Assembly (NCBI RefSeq): GCF_963666025.1
Contig: NZ_OY762552.1
Coordinates: 2,692,501 to 2,756,500, forward strand
Length of the DNA: 64,000 nt
Source of the DNA: an uncultured Methanobacterium sp.
GTDB lineage: Archaea > Methanobacteriota > Methanobacteria > Methanobacteriales > Methanobacteriaceae
Direction of reading: 5' to 3'
How positions within the stretch are numbered: position 1 is the stretch's first letter; every line of letters begins with the position of its first letter. Below are positions 1-8,162 of the stretch, piece after piece. Below the pieces are notes generated by a model. That model was not told the origin of the DNA, did not search any database, and worked only from the letters and a program-made list of their open reading frames with translations. The position numbers and the translations under genes are program-made.

Positions 1-712
1 CAGATTCATCCACCAGTTCCTCTTCAGGTTCCTCCCCCAATTCTTCTACAGGTTCATCCCCTATTTCCTCTCCAGCTTTTTCTTCAATTTCCTCAGAAGG
101 TTCTTCCTCAGATTCCCCTTGGGCTTCGTCCTCTAAACCTTCATCATATTCATAATAGTATTCCTCAGGGGTGTCTTCTTCACCCTCTGGGGTTTCTTCT
201 TCATAATATTCATCCTCATAATATCTCTCATCACCTTCGTAGTGATCTTCGTATTCATTTGCATCTTGCTCTGCTTTCTGGCGCATTAAAGTTGCCCGCT
301 CGATGGATTCCTCCAGTGTGAGCTGGGCATCTCTGCGAATAGGTTCCATCTCATCTGCTGGTTCTTTCCTTCGGGCCATGGCAATTAATGAGAACACGAT
401 GGCCAGGATGAGGAGTATTTGATTGAGGTAGCCTGTGAGGAAACTCCACTTGAGACTGCTGAAAATCAATGGTAAAAACAGGATGAAAATCAGTCCCAGA
501 ACAAAGCCCAGACCTAAACGGAGTGTCCAGCCCATTTTCTCATCACTGGGCCAGATTGAGGTAATAATGGCATATCCTGGTAGAAGTAAGACTAAAATCG
601 TTGGTAATAAGGATAATGGATATCCTTTAATCAGCTTGAGCCAGCTCATTACAAGAACTGCTGCACTGAGGATGATAATCAGTAAAAGGTCTTTCTGTGA
701 TGAGAGTTTCAT
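1..712 (-). CDS. DUF1616-type membrane protein, 3' end beyond window
   Basis: The reading frame is open from an ATG at 710-712 to the window edge (237 codons), so the C-terminus is missing. Residues about 8-130 hold three or four hydrophobic segments with the motif LLPGYAI followed by a short WPSDEK loop, which resembles the N-terminal half of DUF1616 membrane proteins common in Methanobacteriales (family call by memory). After the last membrane segment (about residue 128) the chain becomes strongly acidic, with many Glu/Asp and Tyr-Tyr-Glu runs, probably a cytoplasmic or surface-exposed tail. A TATA-like element (TATTTTATAC on the minus strand, about 735-744) lies about 25 bases upstream of the ATG and no Shine-Dalgarno is visible, so the mRNA may be leaderless. 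Function unknown; members often sit near surface-glycan genes. Confidence 0.7.
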   Translation of the reverse strand, partial: MKLSSQKDLLLIIILSAAVLVMSWLKLIKGYPLSLLPTILVLLLPGYAIITSIWPSDEKMGWTLRLGLGFVLGLIFILFLPLIFSSLKWSFLTGYLNQILLILAIVFSLIAMARRKEPADEMEPIRRDAQLTLEESIERATLMRQKAEQDANEYEDHYEGDERYYEDEYYEEETPEGEEDTPEEYYYEYDEGLEDEAQGESEEEPSEEIEEKAGEEIGDEPVEELGEEPEEELVDES

Positions 713-1073
713 AAACTGTTGTTGGGATGAAGTTGTATAAAATACTTGGTGGTGGTTGGACTAGTATTTCAATTCAGAGTTCTCCCTTAAATCAGATTCA
801 ATTAATTAGATTTTGAACAGGGAATTATAAAATTTTTTTGACAAAAAGTAAATTGATGATCAATGGGGATGTCTTAGTGGGGAAAGATCATTACCAAATG
901 ATCAAATCCCTCTTATTTTTACACTCAGGTTCTGGTAAAACATACTTTGCATAACTATTTTGTCCGATATGTCCGTTATAATGTCCGTTATAGGCTACTT
1001 TTTATTTCTGTTAAGGATACTTTCATGTACTGTCTTGAATATTTTAAGGTATTATTAAAAAGTCCTGGTGCAA
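713..1073. other. Intergenic region with promoter of the DUF1616-type gene
   Basis: A 361-base stretch between the regulator stop and the DUF1616-type start, both on the minus strand. It is AT-rich, holds the TATA-like element at about 735-744, and contains three direct 9-base repeats at 961-990 (separate entry). I see no convincing coding frame. Confidence 0.5.
961..990. repeat. Three direct repeats TGTCCGWTA
   Basis: Copies at 961-969, 970-978 and 982-990, the last two identical. The short regular spacing resembles an operator or iteron array. They lie downstream of the AlbA_2 regulator gene and about 250 bases upstream of the DUF1616-type start. Binding partner unknown. Confidence 0.45.
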
Positions 1074-2396
1074 TTAAGAAAGTTCATATCTTCTTCCTTT
1101 CTTCTCACCAATGGCTATTATAAGTTTTTTATCCACCAGGTCTGCTAAATACCTCCGGAGTGTACGTTCATTTATTCCTGGGGAGATACGCAGGAAATCG
1201 GACATGGTTAAGGATCCATGTTCCTGTATATGTGACACTGCCTGGATCTGGCTGCGGTTGAGGCCTAAACTTTTCAAATATTCCTTATCATACACGTTTT
1301 TTAACAGGTAAACCGAGAAACCGGCAAATTCTTCTTTAAAATCAGGTTCAGGGAGCCCGGCATTTTCGAGTGACTTCATCATCTGTGGTATACCTGATCC
1401 ATGAACCTCCACCAGACCTGCCTTGAAGAACATCTCTGCAATTAAAGGATTCCTGGTTGAAGAAGGGTGCGGAGTCTGGAGTTTTTCAATGGTCAGTCCA
1501 CCGAATAGTTCTCCCGGGTTAAAAAACCATATCTGGTCATCAAATATTTTAATCTGAGTCTGGACCTGGAATTTGAAGTAGTCCCGGTGGACTATGGAGT
1601 TAATTAAAGCTTCACGTATAGCTTTAAGGGGGTAGTCCCAGACTTCTTCTCGGGTTAGTTTATTTTTTATTTTGAATTTCACATTGATGGAGTTTTTAAT
1701 TGCCTCTTCTGCTTCTTCTGCCTGCTGGAAGAGGTTACCGGTAACTCTCCGGTCGTATATGTTCACATCATCCTTGAATCTTAACACCCTGACCAGGGCG
1801 TTGGTGAAGTACTTCTGGGGGTTCCGGCCAAAGAGGATGATGGCGGCATTGGTGAGTCTGCCGTCAACTAAGAGGTTCAGCTTTTTTAGTATTTCCTGTA
1901 TTTCTGCCTTATCATCTGCTATGAGCCTGCCTCTTCTTACTGCCTTTCTGGTGAATTTCCGGAGGGACTCTTCATCAATTTCATTTATACTGTAATCATT
2001 GGTCATACCGTCCCAGTTGGTTCCGGTTAAAAAGAACTCCTGTAGCTGGTCTCCGGAGATTCTGGTGTTTTTATTTTTGATTCTTTTATAGTAACGGCCA
2101 TTGTATGAAATGGGATTGGGACTTTTTTTAACGTCAATTCTCAAGATTGTTTTTTCTTCCCAGTCAAAACAGGTGATGGTGGGGGTGATTCCCATTTTAT
2201 CTATTATTTTAGTGCCGATGGTTTCTTCATTACCTGAAAAACCAGGGATATTCCTTTCATTTTTAACCCCGCAGAACAGGGTCCCGCCATCAGTGTTTGA
2301 AAAAGCAGATACAGTCTGATATGCATTTTCATCCATGGATTCAGTAAATTCTACTCCCTCTTGCTTCCCTTCTAGTAAGATTCTGGAAAAATTCAT
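1074..2396 (-). CDS. AlbA_2 (Schlafen-like) domain transcriptional regulator / RecG-related ATPase-like protein
   Basis: 440 residues with the usual three-part layout of COG2865 proteins. Residues about 10-120 match the AlbA_2 DNA-binding domain (VEFTES near 15, then AFSNTDGGTLFCGV near 32). Residues about 250-360 match a GHKL-type ATPase-like domain (REALINSIVHRDYF near 260, and VHGSGIP near 337). Residues about 375-440 form a winged helix with a NERTLRRYLADL recognition helix. The family is thought to act as DNA-binding regulators; some members sit in defence or mobile loci, but nothing else here points to defence. The start is supported by GGAG seven bases upstream of the ATG. The region upstream has repeated TTTAGTAAA elements that could be its own operators. 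The target genes are unknown. Confidence 0.8.
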   Translation of the reverse strand: MNFSRILLEGKQEGVEFTESMDENAYQTVSAFSNTDGGTLFCGVKNERNIPGFSGNEETIGTKIIDKMGITPTITCFDWEEKTILRIDVKKSPNPISYNGRYYKRIKNKNTRISGDQLQEFFLTGTNWDGMTNDYSINEIDEESLRKFTRKAVRRGRLIADDKAEIQEILKKLNLLVDGRLTNAAIILFGRNPQKYFTNALVRVLRFKDDVNIYDRRVTGNLFQQAEEAEEAIKNSINVKFKIKNKLTREEVWDYPLKAIREALINSIVHRDYFKFQVQTQIKIFDDQIWFFNPGELFGGLTIEKLQTPHPSSTRNPLIAEMFFKAGLVEVHGSGIPQMMKSLENAGLPEPDFKEEFAGFSVYLLKNVYDKEYLKSLGLNRSQIQAVSHIQEHGSLTMSDFLRISPGINERTLRRYLADLVDKKLIIAIGEKKGRRYELS

Positions 2397-2471
2397 TTAA
2401 AAACTCCAATTCCTTAATATTTTAGTTAAATTTGTTAATTTAAGAGACTACTTCTGTAATTTATGGGATAT

Positions 2472-2538
2472 AACTATTGTTCTTTAGTAAAAACTATTGT
2501 TTTTAGTAAATTTGAGGTGTTTTTAGTAAATTTGAAGA
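2472..2538. promoter_or_regulatory. Repeated TTTTAGTAAA elements upstream of the AlbA_2 regulator
   Basis: Three copies of TTTAGTAAA start at 2483, 2502 and 2522. The first two are each preceded by AACTATTGT and the last two are each followed by TTTGA, so the array is two overlapping duplications about 20 bases apart. The spacing of about two helical turns and the position 80-150 bases upstream of the regulator start suggest operator sites, possibly for autoregulation. This is inference from pattern only. Confidence 0.4.
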
Positions 2539-2551
2539 TTATAAAAAGGAT

Positions 2552-3187
2552 TCATATTAAGTACTTGTTAATTAAATCCTGATTTTCTTCAACTAACCGG
2601 TGATTGTACTTTTTAACTTCCCTGGATTCTTTTATTATATTCCATAAAATGGAAGCTACCTTCATCTTATTTGTGAAGATCTTATTCTGGGGATCATTAC
2701 AGAAATCTTTATAAAAACTATTCCACTGGCAGGTCTTTATAGAAGTTTGAACCTTGGTATGGTCTACTTCCTTTTTATGGGTATAAATATCAATCAAATC
2801 CTGAACATTCATCTCCAGATCATTATTTTCTTCTGCAGCTCTAACTGCAAGGCCCATTTCACGGGTAAATGAGAATTTACTGGTATTAAAATAATTTTTA
2901 AAAAAAGTTCGGGCTTCGTTGTTAAACCGGAATCCACCTTCAATAATCTTCATATCCAGTGAGATTTCACCCATATTTTTGTTTAATCGTTTTTTATTCA
3001 ATTTTTTGCGTTTACTTCCAGTTTCAACACCCTTTAAGTAATCTTTCAGCCGGTCTTCCAGTTCACTTTTAGAACCATCATTATCCAGACCCAATCTTTT
3101 ACATATATCAATTAAATCTTTACGGTACCAGTAATATGAATCAAATTCAGTTACTGTCATTTCTTTGGTAAATTCAGGTCTTTTCAT
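2552..3187 (-). CDS. SAP-domain protein
   Basis: Residues about 8-52 resemble a SAP helix-extension-helix DNA-binding motif (RKDLIDICKRLGL followed by GSKSELEDRL), followed by a basic linker rich in Lys (KRKKLNKKRLNK). The rest is an uncharacterised globular part with WNSFYKDF and a conserved-looking ARTFFKNYF segment, as in small SAP/DUF6434-type proteins of bacteria and archaea (recognised from memory). I chose the ATG at 3187 because GTGA sits five bases upstream; the in-frame GTG at 3196 lies at that very site and would add only three residues. Probably a nucleic-acid-binding protein of unknown role. It is divergent from the kinase gene at 3371. Confidence 0.65.
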   Translation of the reverse strand: MKRPEFTKEMTVTEFDSYYWYRKDLIDICKRLGLDNDGSKSELEDRLKDYLKGVETGSKRKKLNKKRLNKNMGEISLDMKIIEGGFRFNNEARTFFKNYFNTSKFSFTREMGLAVRAAEENNDLEMNVQDLIDIYTHKKEVDHTKVQTSIKTCQWNSFYKDFCNDPQNKIFTNKMKVASILWNIIKESREVKKYNHRLVEENQDLINKYLI

Positions 3188-3317
3188 GGACTTCACTTTT
3201 TTAACAGATGTTCTTATTAGTTTATGGACTGTTAAATTTAAATTTCTTTGATTGCAGAGATAATAATTAAATTAGGAATGTAAGAGATTAAATTGGAAGA
3301 TACTTATCCTGTAAATT

Positions 3318-3362
3318 AAATATATTTTATCTCTTTGTAAAAAGTTTATCTCTACCTTGGAG
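3318..3362 (+). promoter_or_regulatory. Promoter and ribosome site of the first HprK-like kinase
   Basis: An archaeal TATA-like AATATATTTTAT at 3319-3330 would place the transcript start near 3355. GGAG at 3359-3362 lies eight bases before the ATG at 3371. Predicted from sequence only. Confidence 0.4.
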
Positions 3363-3370
3363 AAAGACAC

Positions 3371-4381
3371 ATGTTCACCTATAAATCATTTGGACTGGAA
3401 ATCGCATCAGAAATTGAACTACCTGGAATGACCACCGGTTCTGGTAATGAACTGGGGGAAGGTGATCCAGATGTTGAGATCATTTTAGGATCTGTTGATC
3501 CTTCCCGGGTTACCGGGGCCGAGGTAGAGGGACCAAACTACATGGTTACAGGGACTGATGTGTACCTGTGGTGGGATGAGATTGGGAAGGTTAAGATCAG
3601 TAAAGGTGAACAGGTGATTGTGGAACCCATTGCGGATCTAACTTGTTCTGATGAACTTAATTTAATCCCTTTTCTCTTGGGGCCGGTGATGTCTCTTATG
3701 CTTCACCAGCGAGGTTTTTTAGTCCTGCACGGTAGTGCAGTTAACATTGGCCATGGTAAGGTAGCTACCAATAAAATATCTGTATCCTCCGGAGCAGTGG
3801 CCTTCCTGGGACACCGTGGAAATGGTAAATCCACCACGGCCATCCACTTATATGTGGAGGGATACCCGCTGGTGGCCGATGATATTCTGGCTATAAAATT
3901 TGATAGTGAAGGATTACCAGTAGTCTATCCAGGATATCCTCATGTACGTTTATCAGATGAAGCATATAATCAGGTTAAGGAACACACTGATATTTTAACC
4001 CCCATAAAGACCCTGGCAGGGAAGGTGTTCTGTGATGCATCTTATGGGTTTTCCCCAGAACCAGTGAAACTGGAGAGGATCTATGTTATTGAGAAAGTTC
4101 AGGATGGAGCGGGTGGAAATGTCATTCCAGAAGTAGATAATGCAGAATCAACTGTTAACATTGGAATATCAGTTTTAAAGTCCCAGGAAAACCTCATTGA
4201 TTTAATCCGTCACTCTGTGGCCAACCGTATTTTCCAGCAAACTACTCAGAAAGAGAATCTGATTCACTGTGCCCAGCTGGTGAATAATGTGACTGTGAAA
4301 CAGTTGGTGCTGGTTCATTCCTTTGATAATATTCAGGATATGGTACGGGCTGTTGAAGCGGATGTGGGTATAACTAGATAA
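3371..4381 (+). CDS. HprK-like kinase, probable lasso-peptide kinase (first copy)
   Basis: 336 residues. A P-loop GHRGNGKS at 147-154 is preceded by LHGSAV (119-124) and followed by two adjacent Asp (170-171) in a VADDI segment, the pattern of the HPr kinase/phosphorylase fold. No HPr or PTS gene is seen nearby. In lasso-peptide clusters related to paeninodin, kinases of this type phosphorylate the C-terminal serine of the precursor. Here the gene stands with B1, C, B2, D, a nucleotidyltransferase and a precursor ending in Ser. It is the distant one of two kinases; compared with the copy at 8163 it has an insert around residues 127-140 (NIGHGKVATNKIS). Its base composition is like the neighbouring host genes, unlike the AT-rich second copy. 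Whether both kinases act on the same peptide is inference. Confidence 0.8.
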   Translation: MFTYKSFGLEIASEIELPGMTTGSGNELGEGDPDVEIILGSVDPSRVTGAEVEGPNYMVTGTDVYLWWDEIGKVKISKGEQVIVEPIADLTCSDELNLIPFLLGPVMSLMLHQRGFLVLHGSAVNIGHGKVATNKISVSSGAVAFLGHRGNGKSTTAIHLYVEGYPLVADDILAIKFDSEGLPVVYPGYPHVRLSDEAYNQVKEHTDILTPIKTLAGKVFCDASYGFSPEPVKLERIYVIEKVQDGAGGNVIPEVDNAESTVNIGISVLKSQENLIDLIRHSVANRIFQQTTQKENLIHCAQLVNNVTVKQLVLVHSFDNIQDMVRAVEADVGITR

Positions 4382-4642
4382 AATAACCTCCTTATACCCT
4401 TTTCTCTATTCACTGAAAAATCACTTTTTTTAACATAACTTCCTTTTATTAACAATATAGCTTTAACCCACATTTTTTGTTCTGAAAATGTGAACTGATT
4501 TTTGGGAAGAATCAGTGCAGAATCCTGATAAAAATCATCTAATTTTTAATATAATATCTATTTTTACCTATCAATGATTTTAAAAGTATTTTCTTTCTAG
4601 TTATCTTTTTTAGACTTTTTACAGGCAGAAAATACATCTTTT

Positions 4643-4680
4643 TGTGACAAACCGCACATACTTTTGTGACCTAAGTCACT
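4643..4680. promoter_or_regulatory. Pair of CRP-like palindromes TGTGA-N6-(T/G)CAC
   Basis: Site one, 4643-4658, is TGTGA-N6-GCACA. Site two, 4665-4680, is TGTGA-N6-TCACT. Their centres are 22 bases apart, about two helical turns, and the pair lies directly upstream of the TATA-like element of the surface-protein gene at 4773. The same imperfect-then-better order is found at 14388-14434, which makes chance unlikely. The binding protein is unknown; the consensus is that of bacterial CRP-type dimers. Confidence 0.65.
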
Positions 4681-4689
4681 AAAATGTTT

Positions 4690-4765
4690 ATTTATTATAA
4701 CTGATTGTGAAGCTAAGGTATGGTATAGAGAGATGGTGTAATTTAAAAATTTTATAGGTAGGTGA
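4690..4765 (+). promoter_or_regulatory. TATA-like element and ribosome site of the small surface protein
   Basis: TTTATTATAA at 4690-4700 would start transcription near 4724, giving a leader of about 50 bases. GGTGA at 4761-4765 is seven bases before the ATG at 4773. Prediction only. Confidence 0.4.
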
Positions 4766-4772
4766 GAAAAAG

Positions 4773-5558
4773 ATGAACATACCTAAAAACCTGCAAATGA
4801 AACTTACTTTTCTGGTGTTCACATTCGTGGTGGCAGTGGTAATAAGTGGGGCTGCATCAGCTGCTCTGGTGTTACCGGAACAAAGTTACACCAGCGCCTA
4901 TGTGGTTGAAACTGGATATTCCTTCACAGGACCAGCTTCCATACAGGATGCTGCTGATAACTATGAAACCACAGATGGAAACCATGTCCTGCTTCAACCC
5001 GGAAATCATGATGAACAGGTGGTAGTTACCAAAAACCTCACCTTTACTGGTATGGGAACCAATCCAGAAGACACTGTAATTCAAGGGTACAATGATGATG
5101 GTGGAATCGTAACCATAGCCGCTGGAGTATCAGTGATTATGGAGAACTTAACAATCTGGAACTATGGTAGCGGGCCGGTCATAGTTAACAATGGCCAGTT
5201 AACAATTCTCAACTGCATGGTGAATGGTGCTTACGTGGCAAATGAAGTAACTGGAGCTGCTGCAGGAGGAACATTACCCGAAGGCACTACTGAAAATATG
5301 CTCATGACCAGTGAAGATGGAACTACAATTGCTACCGGCACAACTCAAACCCTTGCTGCTGAAGCAGTAACAATGGATGGAACCTCTACTGGAAGTACAA
5401 CCACAAATGAACCAACCACTACCGAAACTCCAGCAATGGACAACGCAACTGGAACTACAAACCCTGCAACTGACCCTGGAATGCCTCTAGCCTCCCTGGC
5501 ATCTGGAATGTTAATGGTAATGGGCGGAACAGTAGTATCTGGTAGGAAACAATCTTAA
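4773..5558 (+). CDS. Small secreted beta-helix surface protein with C-terminal anchor
   Basis: 261 residues with a clear signal peptide (Lys at 5 and 10, hydrophobic core to about 28, AASA cleavage motif near 31). Residues 50-155 contain short parallel beta-helix-like repeats (FTGMGTNPEDTVIQG, VIMENLTIWNY, LTILNCMVNG), as in pectate-lyase-like archaeal adhesins. Residues 175-235 are a Thr/Ser-rich, probably glycosylated linker. The last 25 residues are hydrophobic with a basic end (SGRKQS), a likely membrane anchor. It lies between the first kinase and the B1 gene, and has its own promoter preceded by the CRP-like palindromes, suggesting shared control with the adhesin/B2 region rather than a direct part in peptide synthesis. 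No catalytic motif is seen. Confidence 0.75.
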   Translation: MNIPKNLQMKLTFLVFTFVVAVVISGAASAALVLPEQSYTSAYVVETGYSFTGPASIQDAADNYETTDGNHVLLQPGNHDEQVVVTKNLTFTGMGTNPEDTVIQGYNDDGGIVTIAAGVSVIMENLTIWNYGSGPVIVNNGQLTILNCMVNGAYVANEVTGAAAGGTLPEGTTENMLMTSEDGTTIATGTTQTLAAEAVTMDGTSTGSTTTNEPTTTETPAMDNATGTTNPATDPGMPLASLASGMLMVMGGTVVSGRKQS

Positions 5559-5570
5559 ATTTAAAATTGA

Positions 5571-5597
5571 TTTTTTCTTTCTTTTTTTATTTTTTTA
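5571..5597 (+). terminator. T-tract terminator after the surface protein
   Basis: Twenty-four T within 27 bases, starting 12 bases after the stop codon. Oligo-T tracts without a strong hairpin are typical of archaeal termination. Confidence 0.55.
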
Positions 5598-5899
5598 TAA
5601 TTCCCTATCAATCTATTAGATTTTCATTAATCCCACATGGCCTTAACTTTTTTAGAACTATTGTTTTTGGAAGGATATGCTTTGTGAGAACGGACATGCT
5701 CTGTAATTTACATCAGGAGTATAACCTTAACTATCCTGATTTTAATTTTCATAAAATATATTTAGGATGGAATTGAAAGGATAATTAGTTGATTTAATCA
5801 ACTTATTTCATGGATAAAAATCTATATTTAACTTTATTTGAAATTAACATTCATTAAATTCAATAATTTTATCTTAGAATTAATCTGGAGACATGAATA
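5598..5899. other. Intergenic region upstream of the B1 gene
   Basis: About 300 AT-rich bases. A 69-codon open frame at 5567-5776 has no ribosome site and a T-tract-derived Phe-rich start, so I do not call it. GGAG at 5887-5890 is the probable ribosome site of the B1 gene. No second precursor peptide was recognised. Confidence 0.5.
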
Positions 5900-6181
5900 A
5901 TGAAATTATCAGGTTCTACTGTAATAACAGTGAATAAAGATTATGTTTACTGCAATGTTGATGATGAAATGGTCTTACTGGGAATGGAAGATGGGATCTA
6001 CTACGGTTTGAACCCTGTGGGTGCCTTCATCTGGGAACAGATAACCGAACCTAAAACCATTGACCAGGTCCGGGATGCAATCCTCGATGAATATGAGGTT
6101 GAAAAGGGTGAATGTGAACGGGACCTGATGGATTTACTGAACGAGCTTGCAGAAAAAGGCATGATTCATATTAAAGAATGA
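5900..6181 (+). CDS. PqqD-like lasso-peptide B1 protein (leader recognition element)
   Basis: 93 residues matching the PqqD/RRE fold: a beta-hairpin start, then MVLLGMEDGIYYGLNPVGAFIWE at 24-46 (the family's LDxxxGxYFxLNxxGxxIWE pattern), followed by helices with a VRDAILDEYEVE segment. In split-B lasso clusters this protein binds the precursor leader through its YxxPxL motif and delivers it to the B2 peptidase and the cyclase. A YEKPRL motif is present in the candidate precursor at 9081-9209. The gene is followed by the cyclase after 71 bases, on the same strand; a run of nine T at 6219-6227 in that gap could reduce read-through. G+C is noticeably higher than in most of the cyclase gene. Confidence 0.88.
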   Translation: MKLSGSTVITVNKDYVYCNVDDEMVLLGMEDGIYYGLNPVGAFIWEQITEPKTIDQVRDAILDEYEVEKGECERDLMDLLNELAEKGMIHIKE

Positions 6182-6218
6182 TGTTAAGTTAATTTTATAC
6201 TTTCAACTGATCATTATC

Positions 6219-6227
6219 TTTTTTTTT
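6219..6227 (+). terminator. Nine-T run between B1 and cyclase genes
   Basis: A run of nine T in the 71-base B1-cyclase gap. It may act as a partial terminator that lowers cyclase expression relative to B1, or may be neutral. Confidence 0.25.
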
Positions 6228-6252
6228 AATTTAACAATAAGCTGGGTTTTTT

Positions 6253-8148
6253 ATGAGTGGAATAACTGGAATCTTCAGGCGAGACGGGAAGGACGCAGAT
6301 CCTGCTGATATCAAGAAGATGAATGATAAGATCGCCCACCGGGGACCTGATGATTCACGAGTATGGTGTGAAGGACCAGTTGCACTGGGCCACCAGATGC
6401 TCCACACAACGCAGGAATCCCTTCATGAAATATTGCCCTTTGAAGACGCCGAATCTGGACTGGTTATCACTGCCGATGCACGAATTGACAACCGTAAAGA
6501 TCTTGCACCACAGCTGGGAATTGAAGATAATGAATATGTGTCAGACAGTTACTTTATCCTCAAAGCCTATGAGAAATGGGGTGAAAAATGTCCTGAAGAG
6601 CTTTTAGGGGATTTTGCTTTTGCTATTTGGGATAAAAACAAGGAAAGGTTGTTTTGTGCCCGGGATCATATGGGTGTTAAATCGTTTTATTATTATCTTT
6701 CTGATGAAGTTTTATTTTTTGCAAGTGAAATTAAGGCATTATTATTCTTTCCAGAAGTCCCATTAAAATTAAATAAATTAAAGATGGCAGAATCATTATG
6801 TTTATTATTCAGTGATAAGAAAATTACATTTTATGAAAATATTCTCCGTTTATCTCCTGCAAATACCATAACCCTGTCTAATAATCATGTAGATATATGC
6901 ACGTATTGGGAGCTTGACCTTAATAACGAAATTAGGTTGAATTCGGATGAAGAATATGCTAATGCTTTTTTAGAAATATTTAAAGATGCTGTTAATTGTC
7001 GTTTGCGTAGTGCATTTTCTATGGGTTCTTTATTAAGCGGTGGTCTGGATTCATCATCTATTGTCTGTACAGCTAGGGAATTATTGTCTGAAAATAAAAA
7101 TCAACATTTAAAAACATATTCTGCTACATTTAATGATACACCTGAATGTGATGAACAACACTATATAAATAAAGTTCTTGAAAAAGGTGAATTAAGCCCG
7201 TACTTTATAGAAGCAGATAAATTAAGTCCTTTATCGCAGATAGATGATATTTTATGGCATTTGGATGAACCTCACTTCGCTGTAAATTTCTATTTCCATT
7301 GGCATATCCATCAATTAGCAATGAAAAATGGTGATAGGGTGATTTTAGAGGGTTTTGATGGTGATACTACCTTATCTCATGGGGAACGATTTGAAATTGA
7401 TTTTTTTAAATCATTAAAATGGTTTAAATGTATTAAAGAATTATATTTACATACAAGACTTACCAAAAGAAATATTTTTAAACAACATATTCTGCAGTCA
7501 TTAATTTTGCCTTTTTTCCCTGAATTTGCAGGGGATTTGTTAAAATTAGTACCATTTTTTCCTTTAAGAACGATTGGAACTTTTAATTTAATTAATGAAA
7601 ATTTAGCTAAAGAAACAAATATAAAGGAAAACGTAAAGAATCAAGAAAATCAATACAGATTAGCTCGATCATCAAAGTCTTTTCATCTTTTAAAACTTAA
7701 TTCTGGTGTCCAATATGTCTTGGAACTTATTGACAAAAGTGCAGCTGCGGCTTCTTTAGAAGCAAGGTATCCTTTTTTTGATCGAAGATTAGTTGAATTT
7801 TGTCTGGCATTACCTATTGAACAGAAAATTAATAATGGTTGGAGTAGGATCATTCTTCGAAGAGCTATGGAGAATATTTTACCTGAGGAAGTACAATGGC
7901 GGAAAGATAAGGGAAAATTAGGTTCTAATTTTCGAAAAAATTTCTTATTATTCGAAAAACAACTAATTGAAGATATAATTTTTAATCAAAGTTATTTAAT
8001 CAAGGATTATGTTAATATAGCTTCAATCCGCAAAATTTATGGTAAATATGTATCAAATAAAGGAACAAGTGTACTTTCACTATTTGGCGTTATAACCATA
8101 GCTTTATGGATAAAAAAAACCTTTCGACAAAATTTGAATCATTTTTAA
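6253..8148 (+). CDS. Lasso-peptide cyclase C (asparagine-synthetase-like)
   Basis: 631 residues with the AsnB layout: an N-terminal glutaminase-like domain (about 2-210) and a synthetase domain with the ATP-binding P-loop SGGLDSS at 262-268. The protein begins MSGITG: residue 2 is Ser where working glutamine-hydrolysing synthetases have the catalytic Cys. Loss of that Cys is usual in lasso cyclases, which adenylate an Asp/Glu side chain and close the ring with the peptide N-terminus. Together with B1, B2, D and a precursor this argues against asparagine synthetase. Base composition changes sharply near 6640 (about residue 130), from near 48% G+C in a sampled upstream line to near 23% in a sampled downstream line, so the gene may be a recombinant. 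It ends 14 bases from the convergent kinase gene. Confidence 0.88.
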   Translation: MSGITGIFRRDGKDADPADIKKMNDKIAHRGPDDSRVWCEGPVALGHQMLHTTQESLHEILPFEDAESGLVITADARIDNRKDLAPQLGIEDNEYVSDSYFILKAYEKWGEKCPEELLGDFAFAIWDKNKERLFCARDHMGVKSFYYYLSDEVLFFASEIKALLFFPEVPLKLNKLKMAESLCLLFSDKKITFYENILRLSPANTITLSNNHVDICTYWELDLNNEIRLNSDEEYANAFLEIFKDAVNCRLRSAFSMGSLLSGGLDSSSIVCTARELLSENKNQHLKTYSATFNDTPECDEQHYINKVLEKGELSPYFIEADKLSPLSQIDDILWHLDEPHFAVNFYFHWHIHQLAMKNGDRVILEGFDGDTTLSHGERFEIDFFKSLKWFKCIKELYLHTRLTKRNIFKQHILQSLILPFFPEFAGDLLKLVPFFPLRTIGTFNLINENLAKETNIKENVKNQENQYRLARSSKSFHLLKLNSGVQYVLELIDKSAAAASLEARYPFFDRRLVEFCLALPIEQKINNGWSRIILRRAMENILPEEVQWRKDKGKLGSNFRKNFLLFEKQLIEDIIFNQSYLIKDYVNIASIRKIYGKYVSNKGTSVLSLFGVITIALWIKKTFRQNLNHF

Positions 8149-8162
8149 CGTAACTAATTTCC

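Larger units (their letters stand above)
4382..4772. other. Intergenic control region upstream of the small surface protein
   Basis: A 391-base AT-rich region without a plausible gene. It carries the palindrome pair at 4643-4680, further TGTGA half-sites near 4490 and 4706, the TATA-like element at 4690-4700 and the ribosome site GGTGA at 4761-4765. Confidence 0.55.

Noticed and set aside
1074..2396. Part of a phage-defence system
   Set aside because: AlbA_2 proteins can occur in such loci, but no nuclease, helicase or toxin partner is present here.
5567..5776. 69-codon ORF as a gene
   Set aside because: It starts in the T-tract terminator, has no ribosome site, and its composition looks like random AT-rich DNA.
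6253..8148. Asparagine synthetase (asnB)
   Set aside because: Catalytic Cys2 is Ser, and the gene follows a PqqD-like B1 gene within a full lasso set.
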